The position numbers were made by a program, and so were the translations under genes. The notes below the pieces were generated by a model. That model did no database searches. It was not told where the DNA came from and was given only the letters and a program-made list of their open reading frames with translations. Source: Promethearchaeia archaeon (GTDB lineage: Archaea > Asgardarchaeota > Lokiarchaeia > Sigyniarchaeales > SOKP01). Taken from it: a stretch of DNA of 64,000 nucleotides. The DNA is taken from the NCBI GenBank assembly GCA_029856145.1, contig JAHQWK010000020.1, positions 1 to 64,000 of the forward strand, written 5' to 3'. This document shows positions 34,887-44,627 of this stretch, piece after piece (position 1 is the first letter of the stretch; each line of letters begins with the position of its first letter).

Positions 34887-36671
34887 TTAAATAATGTTAA
34901 CTGCCCAGTCCATTTCGAAAAATAGTTCTTCGAAATCTTGTTCAGTTTTAACTTTTTCTTTTCCTTCTTTAATTGATAAAATTTTATCCATAAACTTACT
35001 TAATCTTCTTGTTTTTAATTTGGTGGTTGAGGGATCTTTTGCAATAACTAGATCTACCACATTTTGTGTTGTTATTTTTGCTCCTCCCAATTGCCTATGT
35101 AATTTCCTTTCTAGCCTTCTGTAAAGCAGTTTTAAAGCATCTCCATATTTCATTTTATCTCTATATTCCTCAATCTTTTGGGCAAAAAAGGAAGATGTTC
35201 TAAATCTAGCAATTTCTTCTTTCTTTTCTTCTTCTGCTGCTATTTTTTGTTCTTCCTGCTTTTTATCCTTTTTTGGGAGGTATTTCCTTAATGTATAAAA
35301 TGCTAGAAGAGGGTAAATCCAGGCTGTGATTGGATTTGTTGATAAGTGTACAATATACTGCATTACGAAACCAAATATCCCTGCGGATGAAAGATCTCTT
35401 GAATATTCTGGTCTTATATGAGCTTCATCGAAAACTACAATCCATTCCTCCTTACTCCTTCCTTCATTTACTTGTGTCAACCATTCAATGATATTTATTC
35501 CAAATTGCATATTATCATAAGTAGGCTCATTAATTAGTTCATTATTAAATAAGCTTGCATCAGCAGAGACAAATAATCGTTGTCTCCCCATATCATTTGC
35601 TAAAAATACATGTTGTTCATATACTCCAAGGGGAAATGTGGTAGGAAGTGGGAATCCTAAATCTATTAAACTCATAAAACCCAAATTAAGTGCATCCTCA
35701 GGTTCATTATAATACCCATTATTATCTTTATCTATAAATGAATGAGGTTGTGAGGTGCCTACAGAAGTCCAACCAAATGCACTTATAAAAGGTCCTCCTA
35801 CAGCACAAGAAGCTACTGAAAGTATAACTTCGTCAATATAATATGGAGTATTTCTGGTTGGATGAGTAGCAAAATTTGTAATCACAGGAAATTCAGGTGT
35901 CGGATTATAAGATTCATTATCCCGTAAAATGCCATTAGGAAATATTGTTAATGGTATATTGATACTAGGATCAAACAAACTCGCAATTAGGATTTCCCAT
36001 AATAACGTACTTGTAGAACCATGATCGTGACATATTAATAGTGAATTAGTTCCTTTTAAAAATTCTATAAAATAAGGTACTTCAAAAATAGGATCATAAA
36101 ATTGATTTGGGCCTAGTAAAATCAATAATATAGATTCTTTTCTATTATTATTAATCGTTGTATTTATTAACCGGTTAGTAGCACTCAAACTTGATTGTAC
36201 CGTCATGACATCGTATCCATCATTTTCAATAGCTTTTTTAAAGTCTGTAGCACCATTCCAGTCTGGATTATAAACTGAAAAATTCTGATTATTTTCCCCT
36301 CTGTCAATTATGGGAGAAAATAAAGGAATGAACACAAAGATAAATATAATGACAAATAGTGCTTGTTTATATATTGAACCAGATTTAATTTTCTTTCGGG
36401 ATTGTGTTTGACGTATTTTTACAGTTGTGGCATTTCTTAGAAATATAATAAGAAAAACCACACTAAAAATTGCTCCAAAATAACATAAAAGAGGGATATA
36501 GGTTAAAATACCCCACCAAACGGGTAATTCACCTGGATTTTCTTGCTGAATATGAACAACAAAATCGCTAATTATAATTCCAAAAATGATTAAATATATC
36601 GTTAAGAATGTAAAAACTATTCCTTTTGAAATATTTATACTCTTTTGAGATGCTTTTCCTTGTTTCACCAT
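34887..36671 (-). CDS. Membrane protein with DUF4350-like extracytoplasmic domain
   Basis: Helices lie near residues 18-40, 50-77 and 106-122, then an extracytoplasmic domain, and a membrane return near 430-455. The region GATDFKKAIENDGYDVMTVQ with LILLGPNQFYDP and later FVSADASLFNNELI and WIVVFDEAHIRPEY matches the outline of DUF4350 proteins, which often accompany MoxR and DUF58. The C-terminal 130 residues are basic, helical and cytoplasmic, with a helical bundle (YGDALKLLYRRLERKLHRQL) like the small domain on two neighbouring proteins. It lies 73 bases upstream of MoxR on the same strand. The DUF name is a best match by eye. Confidence 0.6.
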   Translation of the reverse strand: MVKQGKASQKSINISKGIVFTFLTIYLIIFGIIISDFVVHIQQENPGELPVWWGILTYIPLLCYFGAIFSVVFLIIFLRNATTVKIRQTQSRKKIKSGSIYKQALFVIIFIFVFIPLFSPIIDRGENNQNFSVYNPDWNGATDFKKAIENDGYDVMTVQSSLSATNRLINTTINNNRKESILLILLGPNQFYDPIFEVPYFIEFLKGTNSLLICHDHGSTSTLLWEILIASLFDPSINIPLTIFPNGILRDNESYNPTPEFPVITNFATHPTRNTPYYIDEVILSVASCAVGGPFISAFGWTSVGTSQPHSFIDKDNNGYYNEPEDALNLGFMSLIDLGFPLPTTFPLGVYEQHVFLANDMGRQRLFVSADASLFNNELINEPTYDNMQFGINIIEWLTQVNEGRSKEEWIVVFDEAHIRPEYSRDLSSAGIFGFVMQYIVHLSTNPITAWIYPLLAFYTLRKYLPKKDKKQEEQKIAAEEEKKEEIARFRTSSFFAQKIEEYRDKMKYGDALKLLYRRLERKLHRQLGGAKITTQNVVDLVIAKDPSTTKLKTRRLSKFMDKILSIKEGKEKVKTEQDFEELFFEMDWAVNII

Positions 36672-36725
36672 TGTGATTACTTTTTAGTATTTTGAAATTA
36701 TAACAAATAATAATTGTTCTTAAAC

Positions 36726-37103
36726 CTACAATTTAAAGGTGAATGTCTTCCCCGTTATTTTGTTATATAAATTAGTAAACAAATCAATTGTAAAGTTAAG
36801 TTCGTTAGTTGTAGGTTCAACCCCACCATAGATTATATCTTCGATTTTTTTTATAAATGGATATATAAATTCTGGTTTCAGATTCATATCTAATTCATTC
36901 ACACAGGCAATAGCATATTCACGAATAGTTTGATGAGCTAATCTAGGTTTCTTAAATTTAATATTAATAAGATCATCGTACACAAGATAAATATAAGCTA
37001 TTGCCTCCTTGGGTCTGTTAGTTTCAACTAGAATCTTAACATTATCAAATTTCTGCTTAATATTAATCTCTGGTTCTGGTTGTTTTTTTTTCTTTTTTGC
37101 CAT
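36726..37103 (-). CDS. Small helical protein, paralogue of the C-terminal domain of its neighbour
   Basis: The 125 residues lack a membrane helix. After a Lys-rich start, the rest is a helical bundle: RPKEAIAYIYLVYDDLINI, TIREYAIACVNEL, FIYPFIKKIEDIIYGG, NFTIDLFTNLYNKITGKTF. Nearly every segment has a counterpart in the last 95 residues of the protein at 37221-38816 (for example TIRDFAIISVKEL, SIYPFIQKVEEIIYAK, LFSPIYFQLTGYNF). The pattern resembles the C-terminal domain of DUF4129 proteins in MoxR-transglutaminase operons. It may be a free-standing copy that docks to the membrane complex. Confidence 0.65.
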   Translation of the reverse strand: MAKKKKKQPEPEINIKQKFDNVKILVETNRPKEAIAYIYLVYDDLINIKFKKPRLAHQTIREYAIACVNELDMNLKPEFIYPFIKKIEDIIYGGVEPTTNELNFTIDLFTNLYNKITGKTFTFKL

Positions 37104-37220
37104 TATTTTCTACCTATTTCTATATTTTTTCGAATAATTTATTTATTAATTTTTTTTGAATTTATAATTCTTTGTACTTATTTTTGATTTTTATTTTTGA
37201 TTTTTTTATTATATTTGAAT

Positions 37221-38816
37221 TTAAAAATTTAAAACAAAATTATATCCAGTTAATTGGAAATATATTGGTGAAAATAATTCACATGTATTATAGAAGTCTT
37301 TTTCTGTTATTTTAAAGGGTTTTGCATATATTATTTCCTCGACTTTTTGAATAAAAGGGTAAATTGATGAGGGAGTTAATTTTAATTCTTTTACAGAAAT
37401 AATCGCAAAGTCTCTAATTGTCTCATTTTCTTTTCTTATTATATTATATTTAGCATTAATTAAATCCATATAAATACCATTAAATAAATATGATATAGAT
37501 TCTTCTAATCTTCCCGAATCTTTAAGAATCTTAAGATTTATAATTTTTGATTCGAGTGGTAGACTAACTACCCGAGATTCTTTTTCTTGTTTTTTATAAA
37601 ATTTAATTCCATATACAACTAAGCCCGTAACAACACCTGCCAAAATTGGAAAAAAGATTAAAGAAAAAATTAAGAATGGGGGTAAATCACCTGCTCCAGG
37701 ACCTGACGGAAGTGCTGATTCCACGAGTATGTATTGTATGGGTGAACTAATATCTTTTCCTGCAAAATCAACTAATTGAACTTGAATTGATGCAGTTCCA
37801 TTACCGTCAGGAACTTGAAACTCAGAAGTAAAGCTACCATCTACTATCGTTGTTGCTGTATCAACATAGGTTCCATTGAAATAAATTTCAACATCCCTGT
37901 TACTAATTTTTAGAGAGGGATCTGTACTAGATGTAAGTGTTCCAGTTAAGGTATATCTAGCTCCTTCTCTAGTAGTATAGTCAATATCCAAATTCCATGC
38001 AACATCTGAAAATACTTTAATATTGGGTATGGACATTTCTGAGTAATCAACATACGGAGGATCTGTGTAGTTGAATTTCAGAGTTAATCGACTTGCAGAT
38101 GTAATTGGAATTTGTAAGTTTGGTAGAGAACCTGAAGCATCAGTGAAAAATGAACCTTGTGAGATGATTAAAGACCCGTCTAACCAATAATAGTTGACAC
38201 TCTCAAAGGGGATTCCATTTCCATTATCATAATTTAAATGCCCATTTATATTGAAATCTTCTTCAGTCAATTTAGGCGTTGAGGTGTCATCATGAGAGAT
38301 AATATCGAAATAGGAGGTTGCATTTACATATATTATATAGAAATGGTGATATTCAATTTCACTATCAGGACCCCCTGGCTCTGTATCTGTTACAATAACT
38401 TCTAGTTTATGGTTTGAATATACATCAAGATCTGGGTTAATCGTATAACGAATAGTAAAATATCCGTTTATTCCGGTTGTGTTTGTATATCCCCAATCAA
38501 TAATATCATCAACTTCAATTGCAACATTAACTCCCGAAGTATCAATTGATTCATTAAATACATTATAAAGCCGTCCTTTAACAGAGATGGAGGTATAGTG
38601 AGTGAACCTTGAATTATTTACTTCACTAGGATTTGTAAGGTCTAATGTTGCCCAAAACCAAGACATTTTTGGATTTAAATTAGTTTTTTGGGTGTTATTA
38701 TTTAAAAATATGTTAGTAAATAAAGTAAAATTAACTATAATAGCTAAAAAGATAATTAAGATCCCGATTGTTTTAGATTTTTTTTTAAGACTTTTAGGAA
38801 TCTTAAGTTTTTTCAT
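37221..38816 (-). CDS. Surface protein with Ig-like domains, one membrane helix and a DUF4129-like cytoplasmic domain
   Basis: Residues 15-36 form a signal anchor. Residues 50-365 are Thr/Asn/Tyr-rich beta domains of the carboxypeptidase-regulatory or Ig type (RLYNVFNESIDTSGVNVAIE, GRYTLTGTLTSSTDPSL patterns). A second membrane helix is near 383-407 (PFLIFSLIFFPILAG), then a cytoplasmic domain of about 100 residues paralogous to the neighbour at 36726-37103. It probably links an outside structural layer to the MoxR-DUF58 machinery inside. It starts 30 bases downstream of the 1508-residue gene, in the same operon. Confidence 0.65.
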   Translation of the reverse strand: MKKLKIPKSLKKKSKTIGILIIFLAIIVNFTLFTNIFLNNNTQKTNLNPKMSWFWATLDLTNPSEVNNSRFTHYTSISVKGRLYNVFNESIDTSGVNVAIEVDDIIDWGYTNTTGINGYFTIRYTINPDLDVYSNHKLEVIVTDTEPGGPDSEIEYHHFYIIYVNATSYFDIISHDDTSTPKLTEEDFNINGHLNYDNGNGIPFESVNYYWLDGSLIISQGSFFTDASGSLPNLQIPITSASRLTLKFNYTDPPYVDYSEMSIPNIKVFSDVAWNLDIDYTTREGARYTLTGTLTSSTDPSLKISNRDVEIYFNGTYVDTATTIVDGSFTSEFQVPDGNGTASIQVQLVDFAGKDISSPIQYILVESALPSGPGAGDLPPFLIFSLIFFPILAGVVTGLVVYGIKFYKKQEKESRVVSLPLESKIINLKILKDSGRLEESISYLFNGIYMDLINAKYNIIRKENETIRDFAIISVKELKLTPSSIYPFIQKVEEIIYAKPFKITEKDFYNTCELFSPIYFQLTGYNFVLNF

Positions 38817-38846
38817 TTTATTTAATTTTCACCCTTTTTAATTTCA

Positions 38847-41800
38847 TTAAACTTGTCTAAATACTTCTTGTTCTGTTGAAATTATATAAAGACCATCAGG
38901 AATACCAAAATTATCAGGATCATCGGGGTAAAAATTGACCGAAACTTCGGTATTGTCTGGCCAATTTCCAACTGTAAATGTTAGATTGAAGAAACCAGTA
39001 CCATCCGTGATCCATATTTGAGTTGCTAATATACCACCTGATCCATCTCTAATAGTTACATTAATTTCCATGAACGCCATTGCGGTTCCATTATCCCAAT
39101 AAAGATATCCATATACATAGCAATCATCACCATAATACCAAACATCTTTAAAAACGTTAGTCTCATAATTTCCCGTAATATAGGTACCTGCTGTAATATC
39201 AATTGGGATTAATAAGCTACTATTGTGAAGCATATAATCGCTCATTGATATACCTGGAGCATTTAAGCCACCTGTAAACGTAATATTTATATAATAAGCT
39301 CCTTGTGGGCAAGATAAGTCGATTGAGTTCAAAAATTGATACGATCCATCAGCGTTAATAGTTATTGTTTGAGCACCATTTAAATATAGAACAGAAACGT
39401 CAGAATAAGAGCTATCTAATAAAACAATATTTAAATTTAACCCTCTTAAAAATTCTCCACTTTGTCTAACTGTTCCAAAAACAATAAAATTATCAACATC
39501 TCTTAAAATTGAACTTTGATCTATATTACTAAAAATGTTAACATACTCATTTATTATTACATATGTCAAATTTATAGTACCGGAGCCAGACCACTGAGCT
39601 CTTATTCGATGAAGTCCCGCGTGCCAATTGGTAGTATCAACTAATACAGAAGCTTCTCCATTAATTACAGATTGAGTTCCCAGTGGATTACCCGTATAAA
39701 TATCCGTAAATGAAACAGTACCAGAACTAACTGGAACTCCACTTTGAAGAATGTATACACTGAAATTAATATTATTTCCGGGATTATATCTTTCAGGAGG
39801 ATTTCCATCCCAGTAGAATGTTTGAGTTGGGTTTCCATCAATAAAGAAAGAAATATCAACATCATCAGGATCAATAACTCTTAAATCGTTTAAGCCAGGA
39901 ACTGAGTCCGTAAAATTAGCTATATACCATAAATTGAAAAAATGTGGATAACTAGGATTTGTATAAATAAATATACCATTAAAATCAACTTGTAAGGTGT
40001 AGTTTTTAGCTGGAGTCGCGCTTGAAACGGAATATATAAGATTTATTTCTCCAGACGCTCCAAGTTGTAAAGATCCCGATTCTAAATTTAAATAGAATGA
40101 TACATCAATTAATCCATCATACATAAAAACATTTATTTCTCCATATTTGATAGGATTTCCATTAAGAGAATCATTTATATAGCCATGGATTAAGAAATTC
40201 CTTCCATCTGTCCCACTACGATTAACTTCTCTAGGTTGGGGGCAAATATCAAGATTCACATCAATAGGTGCATCCAAAATAAAATATGAATAATTATACT
40301 TGTTATTCCATGTAGCGTAAATCAAATGTGGACCTGCTGTTGTACTGAAGCCAGTTGAATAAATTACCTGAGCATAACCTGAACTTGTTTGAGCTGACCC
40401 TATAGGAATATCTTCAGTTACATCATAGAAATTAACCCATTGTCCATCATCTATAGGAATCCCCCCATATTGAATAAATGCAGTGAGATTAAGCTTATTC
40501 CCTCGATTAATAGTAGGATTATAAGTATCATCAGCTGTAGTTCCATTTATCCAAAAGTTAAATTGTAGAATAGCTGGGGCATCTATTTGTAAATCATTAC
40601 TAAAGTAAGTAGAAGTATTTATAAAAGGTAAATTAAAAAAATATCTATAAGGATGAGACGGAGGAAAATCATTAAAATTCAATGTCCCGTTAAAATCTAA
40701 TCTTAATGTATAATTTCCTGGTGAAATGTTTGGAATGACTCCAAAATCTAAATCAAAATAACCATTAATATCTGTTTGGAATGTTTCACTTGGAGTCAAA
40801 TTTGAAGAGTAATCCATTCCATCTTTTAATAATTTTAATGAAATATAAGAAAAACTTAATGGAAGAGAAGTGTTAGTACTATCATAAATTTCTCCTACAA
40901 TATTAAATTGAGTTACTCCACCACCAGTACGATTAATAACACGAGGTGTTGGCCCAGAAAGAATATTGATTGTTGGTTCTTCATTTAAAATGAAATATGA
41001 ATGATTTTCTTGTAAACCAATTTTTGCATATAATAAATTCGGTCCTGCTACACTATAATCTGCAACAGGATAATTAATTGAAGCAAATCCATTTGCATCT
41101 GAAATATCAGAACCAATCAGGATATCACCTCTAGAATAATCATAAAAAGATACAAGCTTATTAGATATTGGTCCTAAGACAACCGAAACTACTTTGGCAG
41201 TGAGATTTAAATTGTGATATCGCGAAACACTTGCATAATTAGGAGGAATATTCGGATAGTTTGATGGCAAACCATCAATATAGAACCATACATCTAAAGC
41301 TTTCGTAATATTAAAATCAAGTCTGTTGCTTGAATTAGTCATATAATAATAAGGAACTTGAAATAAGAGAGATAAGAGAGAATATGAATAAGTTCCTAAA
41401 GGAGTGTCAATCCACCAAGTTCCGTTAAGATCGGCCCGGACTTCATAATTTCCAGCAGTATTATGATTAAGATCCAAGAAATCATTGAAATCTCCATCAT
41501 AAGTAGTATTAATTGCCGAAGGTGAGAATGCATTTGACACTCCATTGTTTGTCCCTTTTCTAAATAAGCGGATATTTAATTCAGGTCCCTCGACTCTATT
41601 TCCATTTAATGGATCATATACAAAACCTACAACGTTAGTAATATCTGGTTGAGCATCAGAAACATTAATTTCTCCAGGGTTAACATCGGTTAGAGCAATT
41701 GAAATATCTCCTGATATTGTAGTAAGATTGTAGCCTGCATTAAAGAAATCAAATCTCGCCTCAATTAAATGAGGACCAACAATTTCAGTAACATTAAAAA

Positions 41801-43373
41801 CAGTCTGAATTGATGCAAACCCACTTAAATCTGTATCATCTTGTCCCAGTACTCGACCTGTAGTATAATCTCTGAAAGTTATAGTTAAATTATCTACAGG
41901 GTCTGTAATTGAACTAACAATAGCAGATATACTAGCTGTATCCGGTCGTATATAGGAAGTTTGATCAGTTGAAACGGTGATATTATAATTACCTCCTATT
42001 ATAGGACTTCCCCCGCCTCCGAAGCTGTCAAAAATATCAAATTGAACCCATTTTCCTTTTCCATAAATATCTGTTGGCACGTAGATCTCTGCCCAATTAT
42101 AAAGATTTTTGTATTTAATCGCAAATCCCCATTGACCCTCATCATTATCCCAAAATTCTTCAATCATCAAACTATTGAAACCATCGACAAATCGACACGA
42201 GACTTCAAAAGCTCTAGCAAAAGCACAAAACGCTGAAGCAAAATCAGACCATAATCCTTGCTCAGTTTCACAAAACCAGTCAATATCATCTCTTCCTTCT
42301 GGGGCAGGATTATAGTCATCAGGATTCATTGGAAATGAAAATTGAGTTTGTAAATAATTTCTAATCTTATTTGCAACCCAAAAATCATGATCATTAGCAT
42401 TTATTCTATCATCTAAGATATCATAATGGTTAGTAAAATAAGGATTATTAGTCTTATAGACTTCAATTGTAGGAGGTAATTGTAAATATTTATTCTGTAA
42501 ACTCAAATACTCTGGTGAAGGATCAGTAACAATAACCGCACTGGTGTTTAATTCTTCATTTGATGGCAAGTAATTATAAAAGCCAAATATCTCAAATGTC
42601 ATATTTACATCATCATCTGAAGAAAATGAAAGATCTAGTGTAGTAGAATTATATTCATCTTTATACAACTGAGGTGAGGCGGGATCTAAATTTGGTGCAG
42701 AAATTGTATCCATAACAAAAGGACTTGGAAAGAGAGTAGGTAGAACCATTGAATTAGCTCCAATATTCGGGGATAATGGCATTTTTAATTTTAAAAGCTC
42801 AGGATCAGGGAAATAATTTGCAAGATAATCACCATAAGAGTATAAATCATAAAGATTACTCACTGCATTTGATGTCCAACCTTCACCAGTATACTCATCA
42901 AAACATTCATATTTCCATAAAACATCTGACATATTATTGAACGAGAGATAATCATATACTCTAAAAACTTCAATTTCTCCCGCTCCAGAATACAGAAGAT
43001 CAAGTAAACCTTGAGAAAAGTTTCCTAAATCTAAATCATCAATATCTCCATCAAACATTTCTGATAGTAAGTCGAGGAGAGAAGCAGGATCATCTACTTG
43101 ATCTAATAAATCTTGCCAAAAATCCTCATCAAATGGATAATTATCTACTAAATCGGCGTCTTCCCATTCAGTTTCGCCTTTTTCCTTATTAGGGTTTGGT
43201 CTATTAGTCCCAAAAAGAAAACTAATTAGTACTGTAGAGAAAGCAAATATACTAATTAAAAGCATTGCTACTAATGCTACTCCTATAATCCTTTTTTTAT
43301 TAATGCCGCCGCCTAATAATTCATCTCTTAAATCTGGCATATTTTTCTGAAAATGAAACTTATTTTTTTCCAA
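38847..43373 (-). CDS. Giant surface protein with degenerate transglutaminase domain and Ig-like repeats
   Basis: The 1508 residues start with a cytoplasmic stub and a membrane helix (about 28-54), an acidic linker, then a transglutaminase-like fold (about 330-450): EQGLWSDFASAFCAFARAFEVS, RFVDGF, LYNWAEIYVP and KWVQFDIF. In active enzymes the first segment reads G-x-C-x-x-FASAF and the third HAW.E; here the Cys is Trp375 and the His is Tyr425, while Asp446 remains. From about 460 to the end are repeated Ig-like domains, about 110-120 residues each, with recurring FYDYS..ILIG..., GPHLIYA and NYTLR.DFNGT segments. It is the first gene of the envelope operon. It is probably structural or binding, not catalytic. 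Confidence 0.8.
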   Translation of the reverse strand: MEKNKFHFQKNMPDLRDELLGGGINKKRIIGVALVAMLLISIFAFSTVLISFLFGTNRPNPNKEKGETEWEDADLVDNYPFDEDFWQDLLDQVDDPASLLDLLSEMFDGDIDDLDLGNFSQGLLDLLYSGAGEIEVFRVYDYLSFNNMSDVLWKYECFDEYTGEGWTSNAVSNLYDLYSYGDYLANYFPDPELLKLKMPLSPNIGANSMVLPTLFPSPFVMDTISAPNLDPASPQLYKDEYNSTTLDLSFSSDDDVNMTFEIFGFYNYLPSNEELNTSAVIVTDPSPEYLSLQNKYLQLPPTIEVYKTNNPYFTNHYDILDDRINANDHDFWVANKIRNYLQTQFSFPMNPDDYNPAPEGRDDIDWFCETEQGLWSDFASAFCAFARAFEVSCRFVDGFNSLMIEEFWDNDEGQWGFAIKYKNLYNWAEIYVPTDIYGKGKWVQFDIFDSFGGGGSPIIGGNYNITVSTDQTSYIRPDTASISAIVSSITDPVDNLTITFRDYTTGRVLGQDDTDLSGFASIQTVFNVTEIVGPHLIEARFDFFNAGYNLTTISGDISIALTDVNPGEINVSDAQPDITNVVGFVYDPLNGNRVEGPELNIRLFRKGTNNGVSNAFSPSAINTTYDGDFNDFLDLNHNTAGNYEVRADLNGTWWIDTPLGTYSYSLLSLLFQVPYYYMTNSSNRLDFNITKALDVWFYIDGLPSNYPNIPPNYASVSRYHNLNLTAKVVSVVLGPISNKLVSFYDYSRGDILIGSDISDANGFASINYPVADYSVAGPNLLYAKIGLQENHSYFILNEEPTINILSGPTPRVINRTGGGVTQFNIVGEIYDSTNTSLPLSFSYISLKLLKDGMDYSSNLTPSETFQTDINGYFDLDFGVIPNISPGNYTLRLDFNGTLNFNDFPPSHPYRYFFNLPFINTSTYFSNDLQIDAPAILQFNFWINGTTADDTYNPTINRGNKLNLTAFIQYGGIPIDDGQWVNFYDVTEDIPIGSAQTSSGYAQVIYSTGFSTTAGPHLIYATWNNKYNYSYFILDAPIDVNLDICPQPREVNRSGTDGRNFLIHGYINDSLNGNPIKYGEINVFMYDGLIDVSFYLNLESGSLQLGASGEINLIYSVSSATPAKNYTLQVDFNGIFIYTNPSYPHFFNLWYIANFTDSVPGLNDLRVIDPDDVDISFFIDGNPTQTFYWDGNPPERYNPGNNINFSVYILQSGVPVSSGTVSFTDIYTGNPLGTQSVINGEASVLVDTTNWHAGLHRIRAQWSGSGTINLTYVIINEYVNIFSNIDQSSILRDVDNFIVFGTVRQSGEFLRGLNLNIVLLDSSYSDVSVLYLNGAQTITINADGSYQFLNSIDLSCPQGAYYINITFTGGLNAPGISMSDYMLHNSSLLIPIDITAGTYITGNYETNVFKDVWYYGDDCYVYGYLYWDNGTAMAFMEINVTIRDGSGGILATQIWITDGTGFFNLTFTVGNWPDNTEVSVNFYPDDPDNFGIPDGLYIISTEQEVFRQV

Positions 43374-43604
43374 AAAAGTTTAGAATATTAATTTTAGAAT
43401 ATTAATAATAATTTTTTTATATATAATTTTCCAATCGTTTTTTAAATTGTTCAGATCTTTAAATATAAATTTTTCTGAAGTACTTAAATATATTTAAAAA
43501 GAAAATAGTACACTAAATAAATCTTGTAATAAAACTAAAATTAATAATTCTATTCAAAAAGATGACTAAAAAGTAATTAAGGATTAAAAGAAAGACTGAT
43601 AAAT

Positions 43605-44519
43605 TTAAAATTCAAATCCGCATTTAGTGCAAACCATTTTTTTTGCATAAATAGGTTTGGGAATATAGCTAATTATTCGTGTTCTATCTTCTACTTCTTT
43701 CACAGCAAATCCACTTGCACCACAATTAGGGCAAATTCTTCTTCCTGTTCCCATCGAGGGTGATGGACTTGGCGTTGATGTTGGAGTAGTTGACATACTT
43801 GGAGTAGTACTATAGTTTGTTGTTTGGTTTGTTATCCCTTGAGCTAAGCTAGAAGGCATAACTGCTTTTGGCTCTTTTAATTCTTGAATACGTTTTTCTT
43901 TGTATGTAATTTCTTCTTGTAATTTATTTATTTGTGCTTGCAACGGACCAAGTTGTTGCTGTAATATAGAGTTATGTTGCTGTAACTCTTGAACTTGTTG
44001 TTCCAATCCTGGTATATGGGCTTGTAATTGAGCATTCTGGTCTGTTAATTGTTGGACTTGCTGTTGGTAAGTTTCATTTGAAGATTGTAGAGATTGTAAT
44101 TGGTTTGCCAATCTATTTACTTGATTTTCTTTCTCTCGAAGTTGAGCACTTAATTGGGAAGTTTGACTACTTAAATCGCTAATTTGGGATTGTAATTGGC
44201 CTAAACTTGAATCTTTTTCTTGGAGTTGGGTATATATTGTATCATATTCTGCTTGTGAAGGACCGGTAGGAATTGAGGGAGCAGTTTGAATAATTGGTGG
44301 AGCTGTAGGTTCCATGGTAATAGGAGGAGTTGGTTCATATATAGGGGGCGCCGGAGGTTGTAAGGTAGGGGGAGGTGTCATAGGGGTAGGTGTCGAAGGA
44401 GGGGGCATTGAAGGAGGGGGCGTTAATGGGGTTACCGAAGGTGGGGGCATGGTTGGAAAAGAGACTTCTTTTTTTTTCTTTTCTTTATCATCATCATTTC
44501 TCTCATATTCATACGACAT
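43605..44519 (-). CDS. Polyproline / coiled-coil / zinc-ribbon protein
   Basis: Unusual three-part design. Residues 1-18 are charged; 20-87 are proline-rich with many PPP and PPS runs (MPPPSVTPLTPPPSMPPPS); about 90-216 are a Gln/Leu-rich coiled coil with regular heptads; 217-260 are a Ser/Thr/Pro linker; 262-304 are a zinc ribbon with C263-P-x-C266-G and C297-x2-C300-G at the very end. There is no membrane helix. Asgard genomes encode profilins, which in other systems bind polyproline tracts, so a cytoskeletal adaptor role is possible but unproven. It lies just upstream of the envelope operon (231-base gap) on the same strand. Confidence 0.75.
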   Translation of the reverse strand: MSYEYERNDDDKEKKKKEVSFPTMPPPSVTPLTPPPSMPPPSTPTPMTPPPTLQPPAPPIYEPTPPITMEPTAPPIIQTAPSIPTGPSQAEYDTIYTQLQEKDSSLGQLQSQISDLSSQTSQLSAQLREKENQVNRLANQLQSLQSSNETYQQQVQQLTDQNAQLQAHIPGLEQQVQELQQHNSILQQQLGPLQAQINKLQEEITYKEKRIQELKEPKAVMPSSLAQGITNQTTNYSTTPSMSTTPTSTPSPSPSMGTGRRICPNCGASGFAVKEVEDRTRIISYIPKPIYAKKMVCTKCGFEF

Positions 44520-44627
44520 GATAATCTCCTTATTGGTTAATTAAATTAAAAATATTTTCAATAATTTTATAGAAGTAATTATGATTATAGCATAAATGTA
44601 AATATAAAAGTGTTTGCATGTTATATC

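Noticed and set aside
44314..44544. Gly/Val-rich plus-strand frame (IGGVGSYIGGAGGCKVGGG)
   Set aside because: It is the reverse complement of the proline-rich arm of the zinc-ribbon protein; Gly codons mirror Pro codons.
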